A stretch of DNA of 64,000 bases from Segatella copri (lineage in GTDB: Bacteria; Bacteroidota; Bacteroidia; Bacteroidales; Bacteroidaceae). The stretch lies in assembly GCF_002224675.1 (NCBI RefSeq), contig NZ_NMPZ01000015.1, forward strand, positions 31,988 to 95,987, written 5' to 3'. Under the pieces are notes generated by a model. The model did not search any database, was not told the DNA's origin, and saw only the letters and a program-made list of their open reading frames with translations. This document shows, one piece after another, positions 1-8,797 of the stretch (its first letter is position 1; each line of letters opens with the position of its first letter). A program made the translations under genes and the position numbers.

Positions 1-642
1 TAGTGTTTGCTTTACAGAAGACTTCTTGGACATAACATTAGCCTCATCCGTGGAATCTGTGAGATCCGTGTGAGACTCATTAGATTCCAGCAGCATTGCA
101 CGGAAATTCTTCTCCAGCTTAATCGGTCGGCTCTCTATTCTAATCACGAATCGGTCCCAAAGCGCCTCCAGTCCTTCTCCCTTAGCCGGCAGCTCATTAC
201 TAGCCGCCACGAGAAGTTTCAGAGGGAGATGCATTTCGCGATTGCCATTTCTGAAGATTTTCTCATTAATCACCGTGAGGAGCGTGTTCTGGATAGCAGG
301 ACCCGCCTTCCAGATTTCATCCAGGAAAACCACATCGGCAGTAGGCAGATACCCCTCCACCGCACGCTCGTAAGTATCCGAAGTCTTCAGTTTCTGAATG
401 CTCACCGGACCGAAGATTTCATCGGGCGTAGAGAAGCGTGACATCAGATACTCAAAACTCTGAGCATCCCTGAACGCCGTCTTCAACTGTCTGGCCACCA
501 TACTCTTCGCCACACCCGGAGGTCCCAGCAAGATGATACTCTCGCCTGCCAGAGCGGCAAGAAGCGAGAGCGATATCTCCGTCTCCTTCTCATAAATGCC
601 CCGGTTCATCTCACCGAGTAATTGTTTGAATCTTTCAAGCAT
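1..642 (-). CDS. ravA: RavA/MoxR-type AAA+ ATPase, C-terminus beyond window
   Basis: The reverse strand reads as an uninterrupted 214-codon frame from an ATG at 642 to the window edge, so the protein is incomplete at its C-terminus. It has a Walker A GPPGVAKS at residues 40-47, a Walker B VVFLDE at 104-109 and a sensor-1 AASN near 146. The segment between them, with MSRFSTPDEIFGP, is the pattern I associate with the RavA branch of MoxR AAA+ proteins. These usually work as hexameric chaperone-like ATPases with a VWA-domain partner such as ViaA, often the next gene; here that would lie outside the window. The RavA versus generic MoxR assignment is fairly sure; the substrate is unknown. Confidence 0.85.
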   Translation of the reverse strand, partial: MLERFKQLLGEMNRGIYEKETEISLSLLAALAGESIILLGPPGVAKSMVARQLKTAFRDAQSFEYLMSRFSTPDEIFGPVSIQKLKTSDTYERAVEGYLPTADVVFLDEIWKAGPAIQNTLLTVINEKIFRNGNREMHLPLKLLVAASNELPAKGEGLEALWDRFVIRIESRPIKLEKNFRAMLLESNESHTDLTDSTDEANVMSKKSSVKQTL

Positions 643-748
643 ATCTTTACTTTTCTGATCAGAATCGTATAAAGACGAAAAGAAGTTAAGAGATAAAATT
701 CATTATCCCTTAACTTCCTCATATTCTTTTATATAAATAAGGTATGGC

Positions 749-1762
749 TTACTTTACGTTGCCCACCTTAATCAAGTACTCAGCAATCTGAACTGCGTTC
801 AGGGCAGCACCCTTACGAATCTGGTCGCCAGTCAACCACAATGTGTTACCATTGTCATCAGCCAAATCCTTGCGGATACGACCTACATATACATCGTCCT
901 TACCGGCGCTCTCCAATGGCATTGGATAAACGTAGTTCTGGGCATCATCCTTTACAGTTACGCCTGGAGCAGCCTCCAAAGCCTTGCGGATGTCCTCTAC
1001 TGCCAATGGCTTCTCAGTCTCGAACCATACACTCTCTGAGTGAGAACGGAGTGAAGAAACGCGAACACAGGTAGCACTGGTGCGAACATCAGAGTGCATG
1101 ATCTTGCGGGTCTCGTTAAACATCTTCATCTCCTCCTTGGTGTAATCGTTAGGAGTCATCTTGTCAATCTGTGGAATGACATTATATGCCAACTGATGAG
1201 GGAACTTATTGATATGCTCAGTCTTACCAGTCTCGATGATATCCTTATACTGCTGCTCAAGTTCAGCCATGGCAGCAGCACCAGCACCCGAAGCACTCTG
1301 ATAAGAAGAGATATGAATCTTCTTGATATGGCTTAAGTCATCGATAGGCTTCAACACTACTACCATCATGATGGTGGTACAGTTAGGGTTGGCGATGATG
1401 TTGCGAGGGCGGTTCAAGGCATCCTCAGCATTTACCTCAGGCACAACCAGAGGCACGTCGTCGCACATACGGAATGCGCTAGAGTTATCAATCATCACGG
1501 CACCATACTTGGTGATAGTCTCGGCAAACTCCTCAGAAGTGCCGCCACCAGCAGATGTGAAAGCAATATCGACATCTTTAAAGTCATCGTTATGCTGCAA
1601 AAGTTTGACCTCATAGTCCTTTCCCTTGAAGTTGTATTTTCGTCCGGCAGAACGCTCAGAACCAAACAACACCAAATCATCCATAGGGAAATTTCTCTCA
1701 GCAAGGATACGCAGGAATTCCTGTCCTACAGCGCCACTTGCACCAACAATTGCTACTTTCAT
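749..1762 (-). CDS. asd: Aspartate-semialdehyde dehydrogenase
   Basis: A 337-residue cytoplasmic enzyme that reduces aspartyl phosphate to aspartate semialdehyde with NADPH, on the path to lysine, diaminopimelate, threonine and methionine. The N-terminal GASGAVG is the nucleotide-binding loop. NPNCTT at 125-130 carries the catalytic Cys128, and a conserved RSHSE sits near residue 240. The length matches the family. A -7-like box (TAACTTTG, reverse strand, 1913-1920) lies about 150 bp upstream, which implies a long leader containing a 23-bp tandem repeat. It is the only pathway gene here, so it is probably monocistronic. Confidence 0.97.
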   Translation of the reverse strand: MKVAIVGASGAVGQEFLRILAERNFPMDDLVLFGSERSAGRKYNFKGKDYEVKLLQHNDDFKDVDIAFTSAGGGTSEEFAETITKYGAVMIDNSSAFRMCDDVPLVVPEVNAEDALNRPRNIIANPNCTTIMMVVVLKPIDDLSHIKKIHISSYQSASGAGAAAMAELEQQYKDIIETGKTEHINKFPHQLAYNVIPQIDKMTPNDYTKEEMKMFNETRKIMHSDVRTSATCVRVSSLRSHSESVWFETEKPLAVEDIRKALEAAPGVTVKDDAQNYVYPMPLESAGKDDVYVGRIRKDLADDNGNTLWLTGDQIRKGAALNAVQIAEYLIKVGNVK

Positions 1763-1826
1763 AATCGAATCTTTTAATTTATAAAGTTGTTATAAGTGAA
1801 TCTTATGGAAAAGAAGGGATGCTCCT

Positions 1827-1872
1827 TTCCAGCCCGATGATCTTTCATCTTCCAGCCCGATGATTTCTCATC
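1827..1872. repeat. 23-bp tandem repeat in asd leader
   Basis: Two adjacent copies of a 23-bp unit that begins TTCCAGCCCGATGAT and ends CATC lie at 1827-1849 and 1850-1872, with only one or two differences. They fall between the presumed asd promoter (1913-1920) and its start codon at 1762, so they would be transcribed in the leader. No riboswitch fold that I recognise is visible. Confidence 0.8.
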
Positions 1873-2275
1873 GTTTTGTTAGCTAAAACCGCTTATCCTC
1901 TCAAATCCGCTGCAAAGTTAAGACTTTTTCTACAATATCAAGCATAAAATCCCAAAAATTATTGCTTTTTGCTGCAATTTTATCTTTTTTGCTTACTTTT
2001 CTGCAAGAATTTGCATAAAAACGGAGAAAAATAGTTGCAATTACGTTTAGTAGTTCAAAAGAAAAACAGCGAAATCATCCGTTCACATAACTTCTATAAT
2101 GAATTGTGCATGCAAAGTTAAGAAAAAAAATAATATTCAATGGCAAATAACCAAGAAAAATCCCAGGAACTTATAATTTTTTATAAAAGAACAATATATT
2201 ATACCTTTTCTTGCGTAATCTAGGATTTTTTTTGCTACCTTTGCAGGAAAAGTACAATATAATACACTACTTGGT
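1873..2275. other. AT-rich intergenic region with divergent promoters
   Basis: This stretch holds no credible gene. It has two reverse-strand copies of TGCAAAGTTAAG (-7 type TAACTTTG at 1913-1920 and 2113-2120) and one forward -7 box TACCTTTG at 2236-2243, which should start transcription of the XRE gene at 2276. The rest is a long A/T-rich spacer. Confidence 0.6.
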
Positions 2276-2476
2276 ATGAAAATTCAAGAAGTAATGAAAT
2301 TGCAGCGTAAGGCCTTGGGGATTACCCAGCAAGACCTCGCTGACATGTCTGAGATAGCCATTTCAACCATCAAGAAAATAGAGAGCGGTAAAGGCAACCC
2401 TTCCCTATCGACGGTTGAAAAAATCATGGATATCCTTGGCATGGAGGTTAAATATGAGATTCGTCAAACCGTTTAA
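2276..2476 (+). CDS. Small XRE-family regulator (HipB/y4mF-like)
   Basis: A 66-residue protein that is almost entirely one helix-turn-helix: TQQDLADMSEIAISTIKKIESGKGNPS is the recognition region, followed by a short dimerisation tail ending near residue 60. Proteins of this size usually repress their own promoter, often as the antitoxin partner of HipA kinases. No hipA follows here; the next gene is ogt, 47 bp downstream and probably co-transcribed. A forward -7 box at 2236-2243 precedes it. It could be a solitary regulator of ogt or an orphan antitoxin; the sequence does not decide. Confidence 0.8.
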   Translation: MKIQEVMKLQRKALGITQQDLADMSEIAISTIKKIESGKGNPSLSTVEKIMDILGMEVKYEIRQTV

Positions 2477-2523
2477 AATAAATTGTATGAAAAATAAGAA
2501 TCTGTTCAATCGTATCTGATATA

Positions 2524-2805
2524 ATGCAGCAAGTAAGCATCCAATATTACAGTTCGCCTTGTGGAGAAATCATCCTGGCATCGGTGGACGATGAATTGTG
2601 CCTTTGTGATTGGAATGAAATGCCATGTTCAGAGCGCAATAAGCTTCGGCTTTCGCAGTATATGAAGGCTGAGTTCAAGATAGAAACATCCCCTATCCTG
2701 GAACTGGCCAAGAAGCAACTGAATGAATATTTCACCGGCAGCCGCAGGACATTCGATATTCCGTTGCACCCTATAGGAACCGATTTTCAGAAAAAATTAC
2801 GCTAA
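2524..2805 (+). pseudogene. ogt: ogt 5' half, split by mobile element
   Basis: Codes for the N-terminal 91 residues of a methylated-DNA-[protein]-cysteine S-methyltransferase, including SSPCGEIILAS and GTDFQKK. It then leaves the family pattern after the second AAA codon (2794-2796) and stops at TAA 2803-2805. The family continues after FQKK with VW.ALL.IPYGETRSY, which is found in frame at 10674 onward. This half lacks the active-site PCHRV, so it cannot repair DNA. The split is explained by insertion of the 7.9-kb element. Confidence 0.9.
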
Positions 2806-3016
2806 AATCAGCCGAATAGCTAAAAATGAACTATTTATGAGTTTTTCACCTCAACAGAGGTAATGATTTAGCAACAGTTCTAAATTCTGCAATCTGCATA
2901 CGTTTGCTGCCTAACAACTCTTTTCGGCTGCAAAAATACAAAAAAATAATGAATCTAAGAATTTTATTAAACAAAAAATATCAAACAGAGAAATATGTTG
3001 CAAAAAGCACTGTCTT

Positions 3017-3129
3017 ACTAGTGGTCTGTAAAGTCTAAAAGTTGAGTAAAACGTCGTTCGTCACATACTGATGATTGATGAAATATCACACGTGCCTTAC
3101 TAAACTTTTAGACTTTACAATCTACTAGT
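3017..3129. repeat. Long imperfect inverted repeat (32-bp arms)
   Basis: The arm at 3017-3048 and the arm at 3098-3129 are reverse complements at about 28 of 32 positions, around a 49-bp spacer. Both ends finish in ACTAGT. It sits just downstream of the secreted protein at 3133-3516. It could be a large transcription-terminating hairpin, a MITE-like miniature element or a recombination site. Confidence 0.85.
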
Positions 3130-3132
3130 TGT

Positions 3133-3516
3133 TTATTTTGCGAAATACGTATTTACAACATTTGTTGTTGTATTTTGCAATTTTAGCAACTTGTCGGTAA
3201 ATTCTAAAACTTTAAACTTAACAGAGAAAGTTTTTGTACCCTTTCCTTCTGATGGAAAAATAACATAAAATGTTTCTACGTTTTCCTGCTGTATTAAGTA
3301 TGGCTTCTCTATAGTATGAGTCTGTCCATTAAAGGAGAAACTAGTTGTGTATGTCGTATCTTTGAATATAAGACTCGAAGTATAAGACTTTCCTTTTGGC
3401 AATTGCAACTCCCATTTTTTACCTTTTAAGCTGTCGATTTTAAATGATTGTGCATGAACTAATTGCCCATTTAGGAACAATAGAGAAATAAAAAAATATT
3501 TAAAAATCAACTTCAT
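3133..3516 (-). CDS. Small secreted beta-rich protein (lipocalin-like?)
   Basis: A 127-residue protein with a Sec signal peptide (hydrophobic core to about residue 20, cleavage after VHAQ). The mature part alternates short strands: KKWELQLP, SSLIFKDTTYTTSFSF, ETFYVIFP, FSVKFKVLEFT and KLLKLQNTT. This looks like a small beta-barrel of the lipocalin or staphostatin type, though I cannot name the family. It lies 10 bp downstream of, and on the same strand as, a papain-fold lipoprotein, so the two should be co-expressed. A protease inhibitor or chaperone role is inference. Confidence 0.6.
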   Translation of the reverse strand: MKLIFKYFFISLLFLNGQLVHAQSFKIDSLKGKKWELQLPKGKSYTSSLIFKDTTYTTSFSFNGQTHTIEKPYLIQQENVETFYVIFPSEGKGTKTFSVKFKVLEFTDKLLKLQNTTTNVVNTYFAK

Positions 3517-3526
3517 ATTTATTTAA

Positions 3527-4138
3527 TTACTTTATACCTGTTAATACTATATTATAATCTTGTAAAAAATACCCAGCATTAACTGAGTACATACAAGCAA
3601 GCTCAGGGTCCATATAAATAGCAGCACCCGTATTGGAGTTATATCCTACACATAACACATTATGGGCAGAGCTTTCTATTTGGCTATTTACATCAGTCAT
3701 GACGGGATGCTTGGCATCTATTGCAGACTTATAATTTGTAAATGTTTGAGTTTTAAAGAAATGTGTTACAAAAGGCTCGATATAATCCAAAGAAACACCA
3801 TCAATCAAAGGATTTGAATTATATGTCTGTGTATAATATAGAATATACGCTCCCTCATTTACTGTTCCACCAAAAACTTTATTGTTTGCATACTCCATAA
3901 TTGATGTTACGCAGGCATTAGGTATTTGCTTTGCCATTGTTGTTGGCAAACTGCTTTTGACAAAGACATCACCTTTTTGTTTTGAATATTTTGTCGGGTT
4001 ATAAATTATTTGAGTGGAAATCTGTTCTTTCGACACATTGTCTGGCTCGATTAAATCAGTCCCTTCACATGCGACCAAAAAAGTTACAGGAATAAAAAAT
4101 AACAAATGTTTTATCTTCATATACATTTTCCTTTCCAA
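3527..4138 (-). CDS. Lipoprotein with papain/C39-like cysteine peptidase fold
   Basis: A 203-residue protein with a lipoprotein signal ending in lipobox LVAC, so it should be anchored in the outer membrane or periplasm. The start could also be the internal ATG at 4126 or 4120, which gives a tidier signal. The mature region has NACVTSIMEYANN (candidate nucleophile Cys), HNVLCVGY (candidate His) and AAIYMDPE (candidate Asp), the order seen in C39-like and C10-like peptidases. The remainder is short for a full peptidase. It is cargo of the element, paired with the small secreted protein downstream. Activity and substrate are unproven. Confidence 0.6.
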   Translation of the reverse strand: MERKMYMKIKHLLFFIPVTFLVACEGTDLIEPDNVSKEQISTQIIYNPTKYSKQKGDVFVKSSLPTTMAKQIPNACVTSIMEYANNKVFGGTVNEGAYILYYTQTYNSNPLIDGVSLDYIEPFVTHFFKTQTFTNYKSAIDAKHPVMTDVNSQIESSAHNVLCVGYNSNTGAAIYMDPELACMYSVNAGYFLQDYNIVLTGIK

Positions 4139-4349
4139 ATGGTTTCGTCATTCAATTCTTGCACTTGTAGCAACCATCTTTAAATCTACAAGATTCTATA
4201 TTTTTTTGCAAATTTACAAAAAAAATATTTTAAGTGTTGAAAAATTAAAATTATTTATCCTTTTTAACAATATATCTTTGTTTGCCTAGAAATATCTTTT
4301 TAAATTTTGACGCTACAAAGATAGCGTGATTTTTCTGACATATCCAAAT

Positions 4350-4374
4350 CCTGAGCAACTTTTTGTTGCTCAGG
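4350..4374. terminator. Perfect 10-bp hairpin after mob gene
   Basis: CCTGAGCAAC and its exact complement GTTGCTCAGG surround a five-base loop immediately downstream of the relaxase stop codon. No strong T-run follows on the minus strand, so it may act as an mRNA 3' end stabiliser or a weak terminator. Confidence 0.6.
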
Positions 4375-4377
4375 TCT

Positions 4378-5742
4378 TTAGATTTTTTCTTCTTTATTTA
4401 TCTTCGGATTTAAGGTTCTTCTATCTTTTGAGATATTCCATTGCTCCTTGAACCATTCAACAATAGGCTGTCTATTGATACACAGAAACAATTGGTTCGG
4501 TTTGGTAGAATCAGAGAACACCTTGATTTCTGCATTCTCCACATTGAACTTTCTTCTGTGCTTCTCGGAATAGAGTGAACCGCTAAAGTTGAGTGCCTTT
4601 CCAGCAAGGAGCACACTAATTTGTTCAGCCGTGAAGCCTATCCTCTTGCACAAACTTTCTATTTGCAAGTATGCCTCCAACATCGGGAACCAACGCTTGG
4701 CTTTGCGGATGATGTTGTTGAGCATCGTTACCTCCGTGGAGTGCTTGCTTTTCAAATCAACGACCTCTGCTTGGTGTTTCTGTTGCATCTCGCCGAGTTG
4801 TTGGGTGTGGCTGTCCTCCATTCGCTGCATTTTCCCATGGAGTTCGTCAATGTATTGCTCTCTGTCTGTCACAAGCTCGCACAACTTTTGGTTGTGCTGC
4901 TCCACCTCCTTCAATTTTCCACTACCTAAAAGAGAACAAATCTTCGACACAAAGGCAGTCTTGGCTTCCGTCTTAGCAGCCTGTAGTTTCTCCGTGTTGA
5001 TTTCGCTCTTGGTCTGTTTGAGCAGTCGCTCTGCTTCCTCCACATCGGATTGCAGCAGTTTCATGCAGTTTTGAAGTCTCTCCGTCTCTCGCTTGATGTT
5101 ACGGTAATACTGTGCCGTGGAGGTATGCCTCGCATCCGACCCACGGACACCTCGCTTCAAGCCATACTTGCCCATGGCTTCAGCATAGCTGTCGTGATAG
5201 CCAACCATCTTGTCACGGTTGAGCACATCATCGGCACACAACCTCACGGCATTGGCTTTCTTGCGGTATGTCCGCTTGCCCTCTTCCGTTGTCTTGTTCT
5301 TCGCCTTTCTCCGTTCGCCTGTCACTATCGGAACAATGGAGGCGTGAAGGTGCGGCGTGTGCTCGTCCATGTGGAGAACCACCGACACGACATTTTCCTT
5401 GCCGAACGTGTCCTGCAACCACTTCAAACTGTCGTTGCACCAATCGTCAAGCTGACCATTGGCTGCGATGTTCATCATGTCCTCGTGCGTTCCAGACAGC
5501 ACGGTTCTAATCACCCTCACCTGGTCATTGGTTATCTTGCGCTTGATGCCTGCCGTCTTGATGCGGTGGGCGATGGCTTCGTCACGACCATACACACCGC
5601 TCGGCATCTTGACAAGCTCACGGTTGAGGTGAGTTCTCGTAGGGTCAGCGTTGTCGGGTATCACCTTGCGCTCTATGTGGTCTGACTCCCTTGCGTCAGA
5701 GCTGCCCTTTGCCTTCTTGAAATCCAAACTGAAATGTCCCAT
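4378..5742 (-). CDS. MobV-family relaxase
   Basis: A 454-residue relaxase, starting at the ATG at 5742 (MGHFSLDF); an upstream in-frame ATG at 5814 lies inside the presumed oriT and is less likely. It nicks oriT and leads single-stranded DNA transfer. The metal-binding HMDEHTPHLHA motif sits near residues 124-134, and a conserved N-terminal SDHIERK/LNREL segment agrees with Pre/MobV proteins. Residues from about 220 to 360 form a long coiled coil. The C-terminus near 380-450 resembles no domain I know. It lies 190 bp from the primase across a hairpin-rich region that probably holds oriT. Confidence 0.9.
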   Translation of the reverse strand: MGHFSLDFKKAKGSSDARESDHIERKVIPDNADPTRTHLNRELVKMPSGVYGRDEAIAHRIKTAGIKRKITNDQVRVIRTVLSGTHEDMMNIAANGQLDDWCNDSLKWLQDTFGKENVVSVVLHMDEHTPHLHASIVPIVTGERRKAKNKTTEEGKRTYRKKANAVRLCADDVLNRDKMVGYHDSYAEAMGKYGLKRGVRGSDARHTSTAQYYRNIKRETERLQNCMKLLQSDVEEAERLLKQTKSEINTEKLQAAKTEAKTAFVSKICSLLGSGKLKEVEQHNQKLCELVTDREQYIDELHGKMQRMEDSHTQQLGEMQQKHQAEVVDLKSKHSTEVTMLNNIIRKAKRWFPMLEAYLQIESLCKRIGFTAEQISVLLAGKALNFSGSLYSEKHRRKFNVENAEIKVFSDSTKPNQLFLCINRQPIVEWFKEQWNISKDRRTLNPKINKEEKI

Positions 5743-5932
5743 AATAAACTTGTTTTTGAGTTGTACAAATCCGCTTGCCGCATTGCGCCCTGCGCATGGC
5801 TCACGGGGTTTCAAAAGGGGATGCCCCTTTGCTCAAATGGGTGTTTTTAGCGGTGGCGTGCCACTGCGTCAAGAAAACGCCCTATTGAGCTATGGCTTTT
5901 CCGTTCAGAATAGCCATTGGAGCAGGAACCGC
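5743..5932. other. Candidate oriT of the first element
   Basis: This gene-free interval lies upstream of the relaxase and contains several inverted repeats: AAAGGGG-ATG-CCCCTTT (5814-5830), GCGGTGGC-GT-GCCACTGC with one wobble (5850-5867), and a longer imperfect AGCTATGGC/AGCCATTGG pair further right. Relaxase genes of this family normally sit beside their nick region. No nic sequence can be assigned by eye. Confidence 0.55.
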
Positions 5933-6883
5933 CTACATACCTAAGGCTGCGCCTTTCTTCCGAGGTGGAGCAGTCCGCTTAACAGGCTGTACTTGGTGTA
6001 CCGACTGTTTGGATTTCACTCCGCACAGATAGTCGTTCAAGTCGTTGTACTCGCTGTACAAGTGGGATGCATCCCTCACACGGTAGCTGAGGGCGTTCTC
6101 GATGGCAAGCGTTGCCTTCCGCCCTGCCTCGTCGTTGTCGAGCAGACAACTGATGCGCTCGTAGCCGTGGAGTGCGTCAACAGCCTTGTCCACATTGCTT
6201 GTGGAGTTGAGTATCACGTAGTCCTGCGCTTCCAATGACGGACAAGACGGAAACTTCTCCATGCGTAACGAGAGAAAGGAAAGATAGTCCATCATGCCCT
6301 CGAAAACATAGCAAGAGTATCTTGGCTCGCCTTGCTGTCGGATATGTGTGATGTCCTTGGGGGACATGCAACCCTTGAAGAATCGGTTACGAACCTCGTA
6401 ACCGCCCGACTTGTTCTTGAAGCCGATGGCGAAGTAGTTCTTGCCATTATGCGAGAAGTGGAGTTCCACACATTCCTTTCGGGCTATGCACAGGTCAATA
6501 TTCCGCTCGCTCAGATAGCGCAGGAGTGCAGGGTGGTTGAGCTCCCTAACCTCCAATCTCTCAAAACTCGGCTCGGAAGCTTGCTGAGGGAAAGAAAAGT
6601 CGGTCGGGCGTACATGGGGCGCTTGCTTCTCCATCTTGTCCAAGAGATATGGCAAGTTGTCTGATGCGTAAAGGTATGACGCAAGGGTGATGATGTTGCC
6701 GCCCTTGCCCATTCCGAAATCGAACCAACTGTTCATCGTGGTGTTCACCTTGAAAGATGGCTCGCTCTCGTTTCTCAGCGGTGACTTGTACCAAAGGTTT
6801 GCACCCTGCTGTTTGACAGGGTGGTGTCCCAAACTTAGCAGATAATCTGCAATCTTGATTTGCTTTGCTTCTTGAATATTCAT
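5933..6883 (-). CDS. Toprim-domain primase of mobilizable element
   Basis: A 316-residue DnaG-like primase. The N-terminal 70 residues (LWYKSPLRNESEPSFKVN and WFDFGMGKGGN) have the fold pattern of the CHC2 zinc-binding domain but without its cysteines. The Toprim part shows the acidic motif VFEGMMDYLSFL near residue 195 and LDNDEAGRKA near 248, which bind the catalytic metals. Bacteroides NBU-type elements encode such primases to make the complementary strand after transfer or to start replication from an internal origin. The iteron cluster immediately upstream supports a replication role. Confidence 0.85.
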   Translation of the reverse strand: MNIQEAKQIKIADYLLSLGHHPVKQQGANLWYKSPLRNESEPSFKVNTTMNSWFDFGMGKGGNIITLASYLYASDNLPYLLDKMEKQAPHVRPTDFSFPQQASEPSFERLEVRELNHPALLRYLSERNIDLCIARKECVELHFSHNGKNYFAIGFKNKSGGYEVRNRFFKGCMSPKDITHIRQQGEPRYSCYVFEGMMDYLSFLSLRMEKFPSCPSLEAQDYVILNSTSNVDKAVDALHGYERISCLLDNDEAGRKATLAIENALSYRVRDASHLYSEYNDLNDYLCGVKSKQSVHQVQPVKRTAPPRKKGAALGM

Positions 6884-6967
6884 GTCTTACTGTGGATTAA
6901 GTGGTGTATGTATTTCTGATGAATTGTTGAAAATAGTATGTATTGGTATGATAACCAAAGGCTTATC

Positions 6968-7165
6968 TTCTCAACAAACTCTCAACAAATGGTTCTTTTC
7001 AACAAAATCACTGGGCAAAAGAGAAAGACAGGCATTAGCGGTCATGTTTTCTCTTTTCAACAGTCTCTTTCTTTTGTTGAGAGATTTGTTGAGAAAATGT
7101 TGAGCCTTAAATACTTGATATCCAACACTTCTTTCGTCATATTCAACAATTCAACAAAATTATAT
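6968..7165. repeat. CAACAAA iterons and paired inverted arms (candidate origin)
   Basis: At least nine copies of TCAACAAA or its complement lie between the primase and the helicase genes. Two copies at 6968-6990 are mirrored by two at 7073-7095, and the 23-bp arms are complementary at all but one position. Further single copies lie near 6999, 7057, 7098 and 7142-7160. Iterons next to a primase and a replicative helicase are the expected form of an initiator-binding origin. Confidence 0.75.
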
Positions 7166-8416
7166 GCTATTTAGCTTGTCCCTCGTTACAGTGTAGAACC
7201 TGCCCACACGTTTTGTTGGCGAGTAGTGACCGCTGCTGTTGTAGTTGTACTCGTATGAGGTGTAGGTGAGGGCGTTCTCTGAAGGTTGCAGCTTCCAACA
7301 GTCCTGCACTATCTTTCGCACAAGGTGCTTCTCCGCTTTCACGTGGTTGCATTGCAACAAGGCGATTGCATCATTGAGGCAGAATTGCAAACTGTCGGTT
7401 TGGGTGTTCTCCATGACCTCAAGGAACAGCTCCGACATTTCCACCTCAAGTCGGTTGCGGTTGCAGCGTATGATTCTCCTCAGAGCATCGGTCGCTATCT
7501 GTTCGGGGGCGAACCACATACGGCTCTTCCGCTCTGTGGACAGCGTTCTGCCTTGCAGATGGAACAGAAAAGCGGGTATCTCCGCCTTCAGTTTCTCCAA
7601 GAAGTCGGTATCGTCAGATTGCAACGATAAAATCTTCCTCACCCAATATCGGGTCTCGCCCTCGTCAATGATGACAGGGAGTGATTCGTTGTTGGAGCAC
7701 AGCACGAACTTGGCAAAGAAGGAAATCTCGTTCCTGTCCTTGCCCTTGGCTTCCACCTTGTACGAGAGTGTGGTGCTGAGGTTCTTCAACCGCTCGGAAT
7801 CCTCCCTGCGGCTGAGCAATACCTCGTCCACGACTATGAGCAGTTTGCCAGCCCAATCGGAGTTGAACTGACTGCGGAAGTCCTCGTTGGTGTTGAATGT
7901 CACGTTGTCCTGGAACAATGCCTTCAGAAAGTTCAAGAACGTGGTCTTGCCTGTGTTTCTTTCCTCTGATACAAGCAATAGAATAGGCAGCTTCTGCACT
8001 GGTCTGAGATAAAGAAGTTGCAGGTAGTCCATGCCAAGCTCATATTGCTCACCGAAGATGTGACTAACCAACTTCTTGATATTTGGGAAGCCCCCTTGCA
8101 TCGGCTTATGTCCTATCGGCTCGTATAGGTTGAGGAAACCGTCTATCACCGTGCGGTGGTTCACATGTTCGGGAACAGTACAGAAGCCGTCATACTTGTG
8201 AACGTACTTGATGAACTCCTTGCCGTAGTCCTGACGCAAGGTCTCCATGTTCCATGGGATGCGCTTTCTTACCTTTCCTCCATTGATGGTAGGTTGGTCA
8301 ACCACCTTGTACAAGGTTGTGCCAACACGGATGAACACCTCGTTTGTCGGAGGTGCAGCCTGTGGCTTTGCATTTGCCACGCCTACAAGCTGATTGTTGT
8401 CGTTTGTCTTGCTCAT
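7160..8416 (-). CDS. SF3-type helicase (DUF5906-like) of mobilizable element
   Basis: A 418-residue AAA+ helicase of the kind found with phage and plasmid primases. Walker A is SEERNTGKTTF near residues 150-160, Walker B is LLIVVDEVLL near 191-200, and FVLCSNNE is a sensor-1 segment, the C-motif of SF3 helicases. The C-terminal 110 residues look like a winged-helix DNA-binding part. It should unwind the element at the iteron region beyond its 3' end. A TACCTTTG -7 box (reverse strand, 8451-8458) drives it, with a 42-bp box shared with the recombinase promoter 29 bp further upstream. Confidence 0.85.
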   Translation of the reverse strand: MSKTNDNNQLVGVANAKPQAAPPTNEVFIRVGTTLYKVVDQPTINGGKVRKRIPWNMETLRQDYGKEFIKYVHKYDGFCTVPEHVNHRTVIDGFLNLYEPIGHKPMQGGFPNIKKLVSHIFGEQYELGMDYLQLLYLRPVQKLPILLLVSEERNTGKTTFLNFLKALFQDNVTFNTNEDFRSQFNSDWAGKLLIVVDEVLLSRREDSERLKNLSTTLSYKVEAKGKDRNEISFFAKFVLCSNNESLPVIIDEGETRYWVRKILSLQSDDTDFLEKLKAEIPAFLFHLQGRTLSTERKSRMWFAPEQIATDALRRIIRCNRNRLEVEMSELFLEVMENTQTDSLQFCLNDAIALLQCNHVKAEKHLVRKIVQDCWKLQPSENALTYTSYEYNYNSSGHYSPTKRVGRFYTVTRDKLNSI

Positions 8417-8486
8417 AATCTAACCTTTGTGAGTTGATAAATTAAAGTTGCAAAGGTAAGGGCGGAAAATCAAAACGCAAAACACA

Positions 8487-8528
8487 AACTTGCGCAGAAT
8501 GGAGAAGTTTGCACCGACAATGTTAAAA
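8487..8528. promoter_or_regulatory. 42-bp conserved box upstream of helicase promoter
   Basis: This sequence matches 10449-10490 at about 34 of 42 positions, with the core CGCAGAATGG and end GTTAAAA conserved. It starts 29 bp beyond the helicase -7 box. The same distance in the recombinase promoter (30 bp) suggests a shared operator. Confidence 0.65.
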
Positions 8529-8797
8529 GATTGGAAATCAATGTGCTTGATGTAGCCTTTCGGGATAAGATAAAACGAAAAATCCCGAAGAGAGGCTTCC
8601 TTGCAAACCTTTCCTCGGGATGAACAAAAATGTATTCCTGCATGTCATACGTTTTATATGTCATACGATAAAACTGTAAAACGTTTGACATCAGCAGTTC
8701 TTCGTTCTTCACAGAAATGCTTGATACGACAGTGAATCAGTACGTAGGCAAGTCAATACGACAGTGAATAATAGAAGCGTCAAAGATACAACCAATC

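Noticed and set aside
8470..8712. 80-codon minus-strand frame near the helicase promoter
   Set aside because: It overlaps the 42-bp box, has no recognisable pattern and no good start context.
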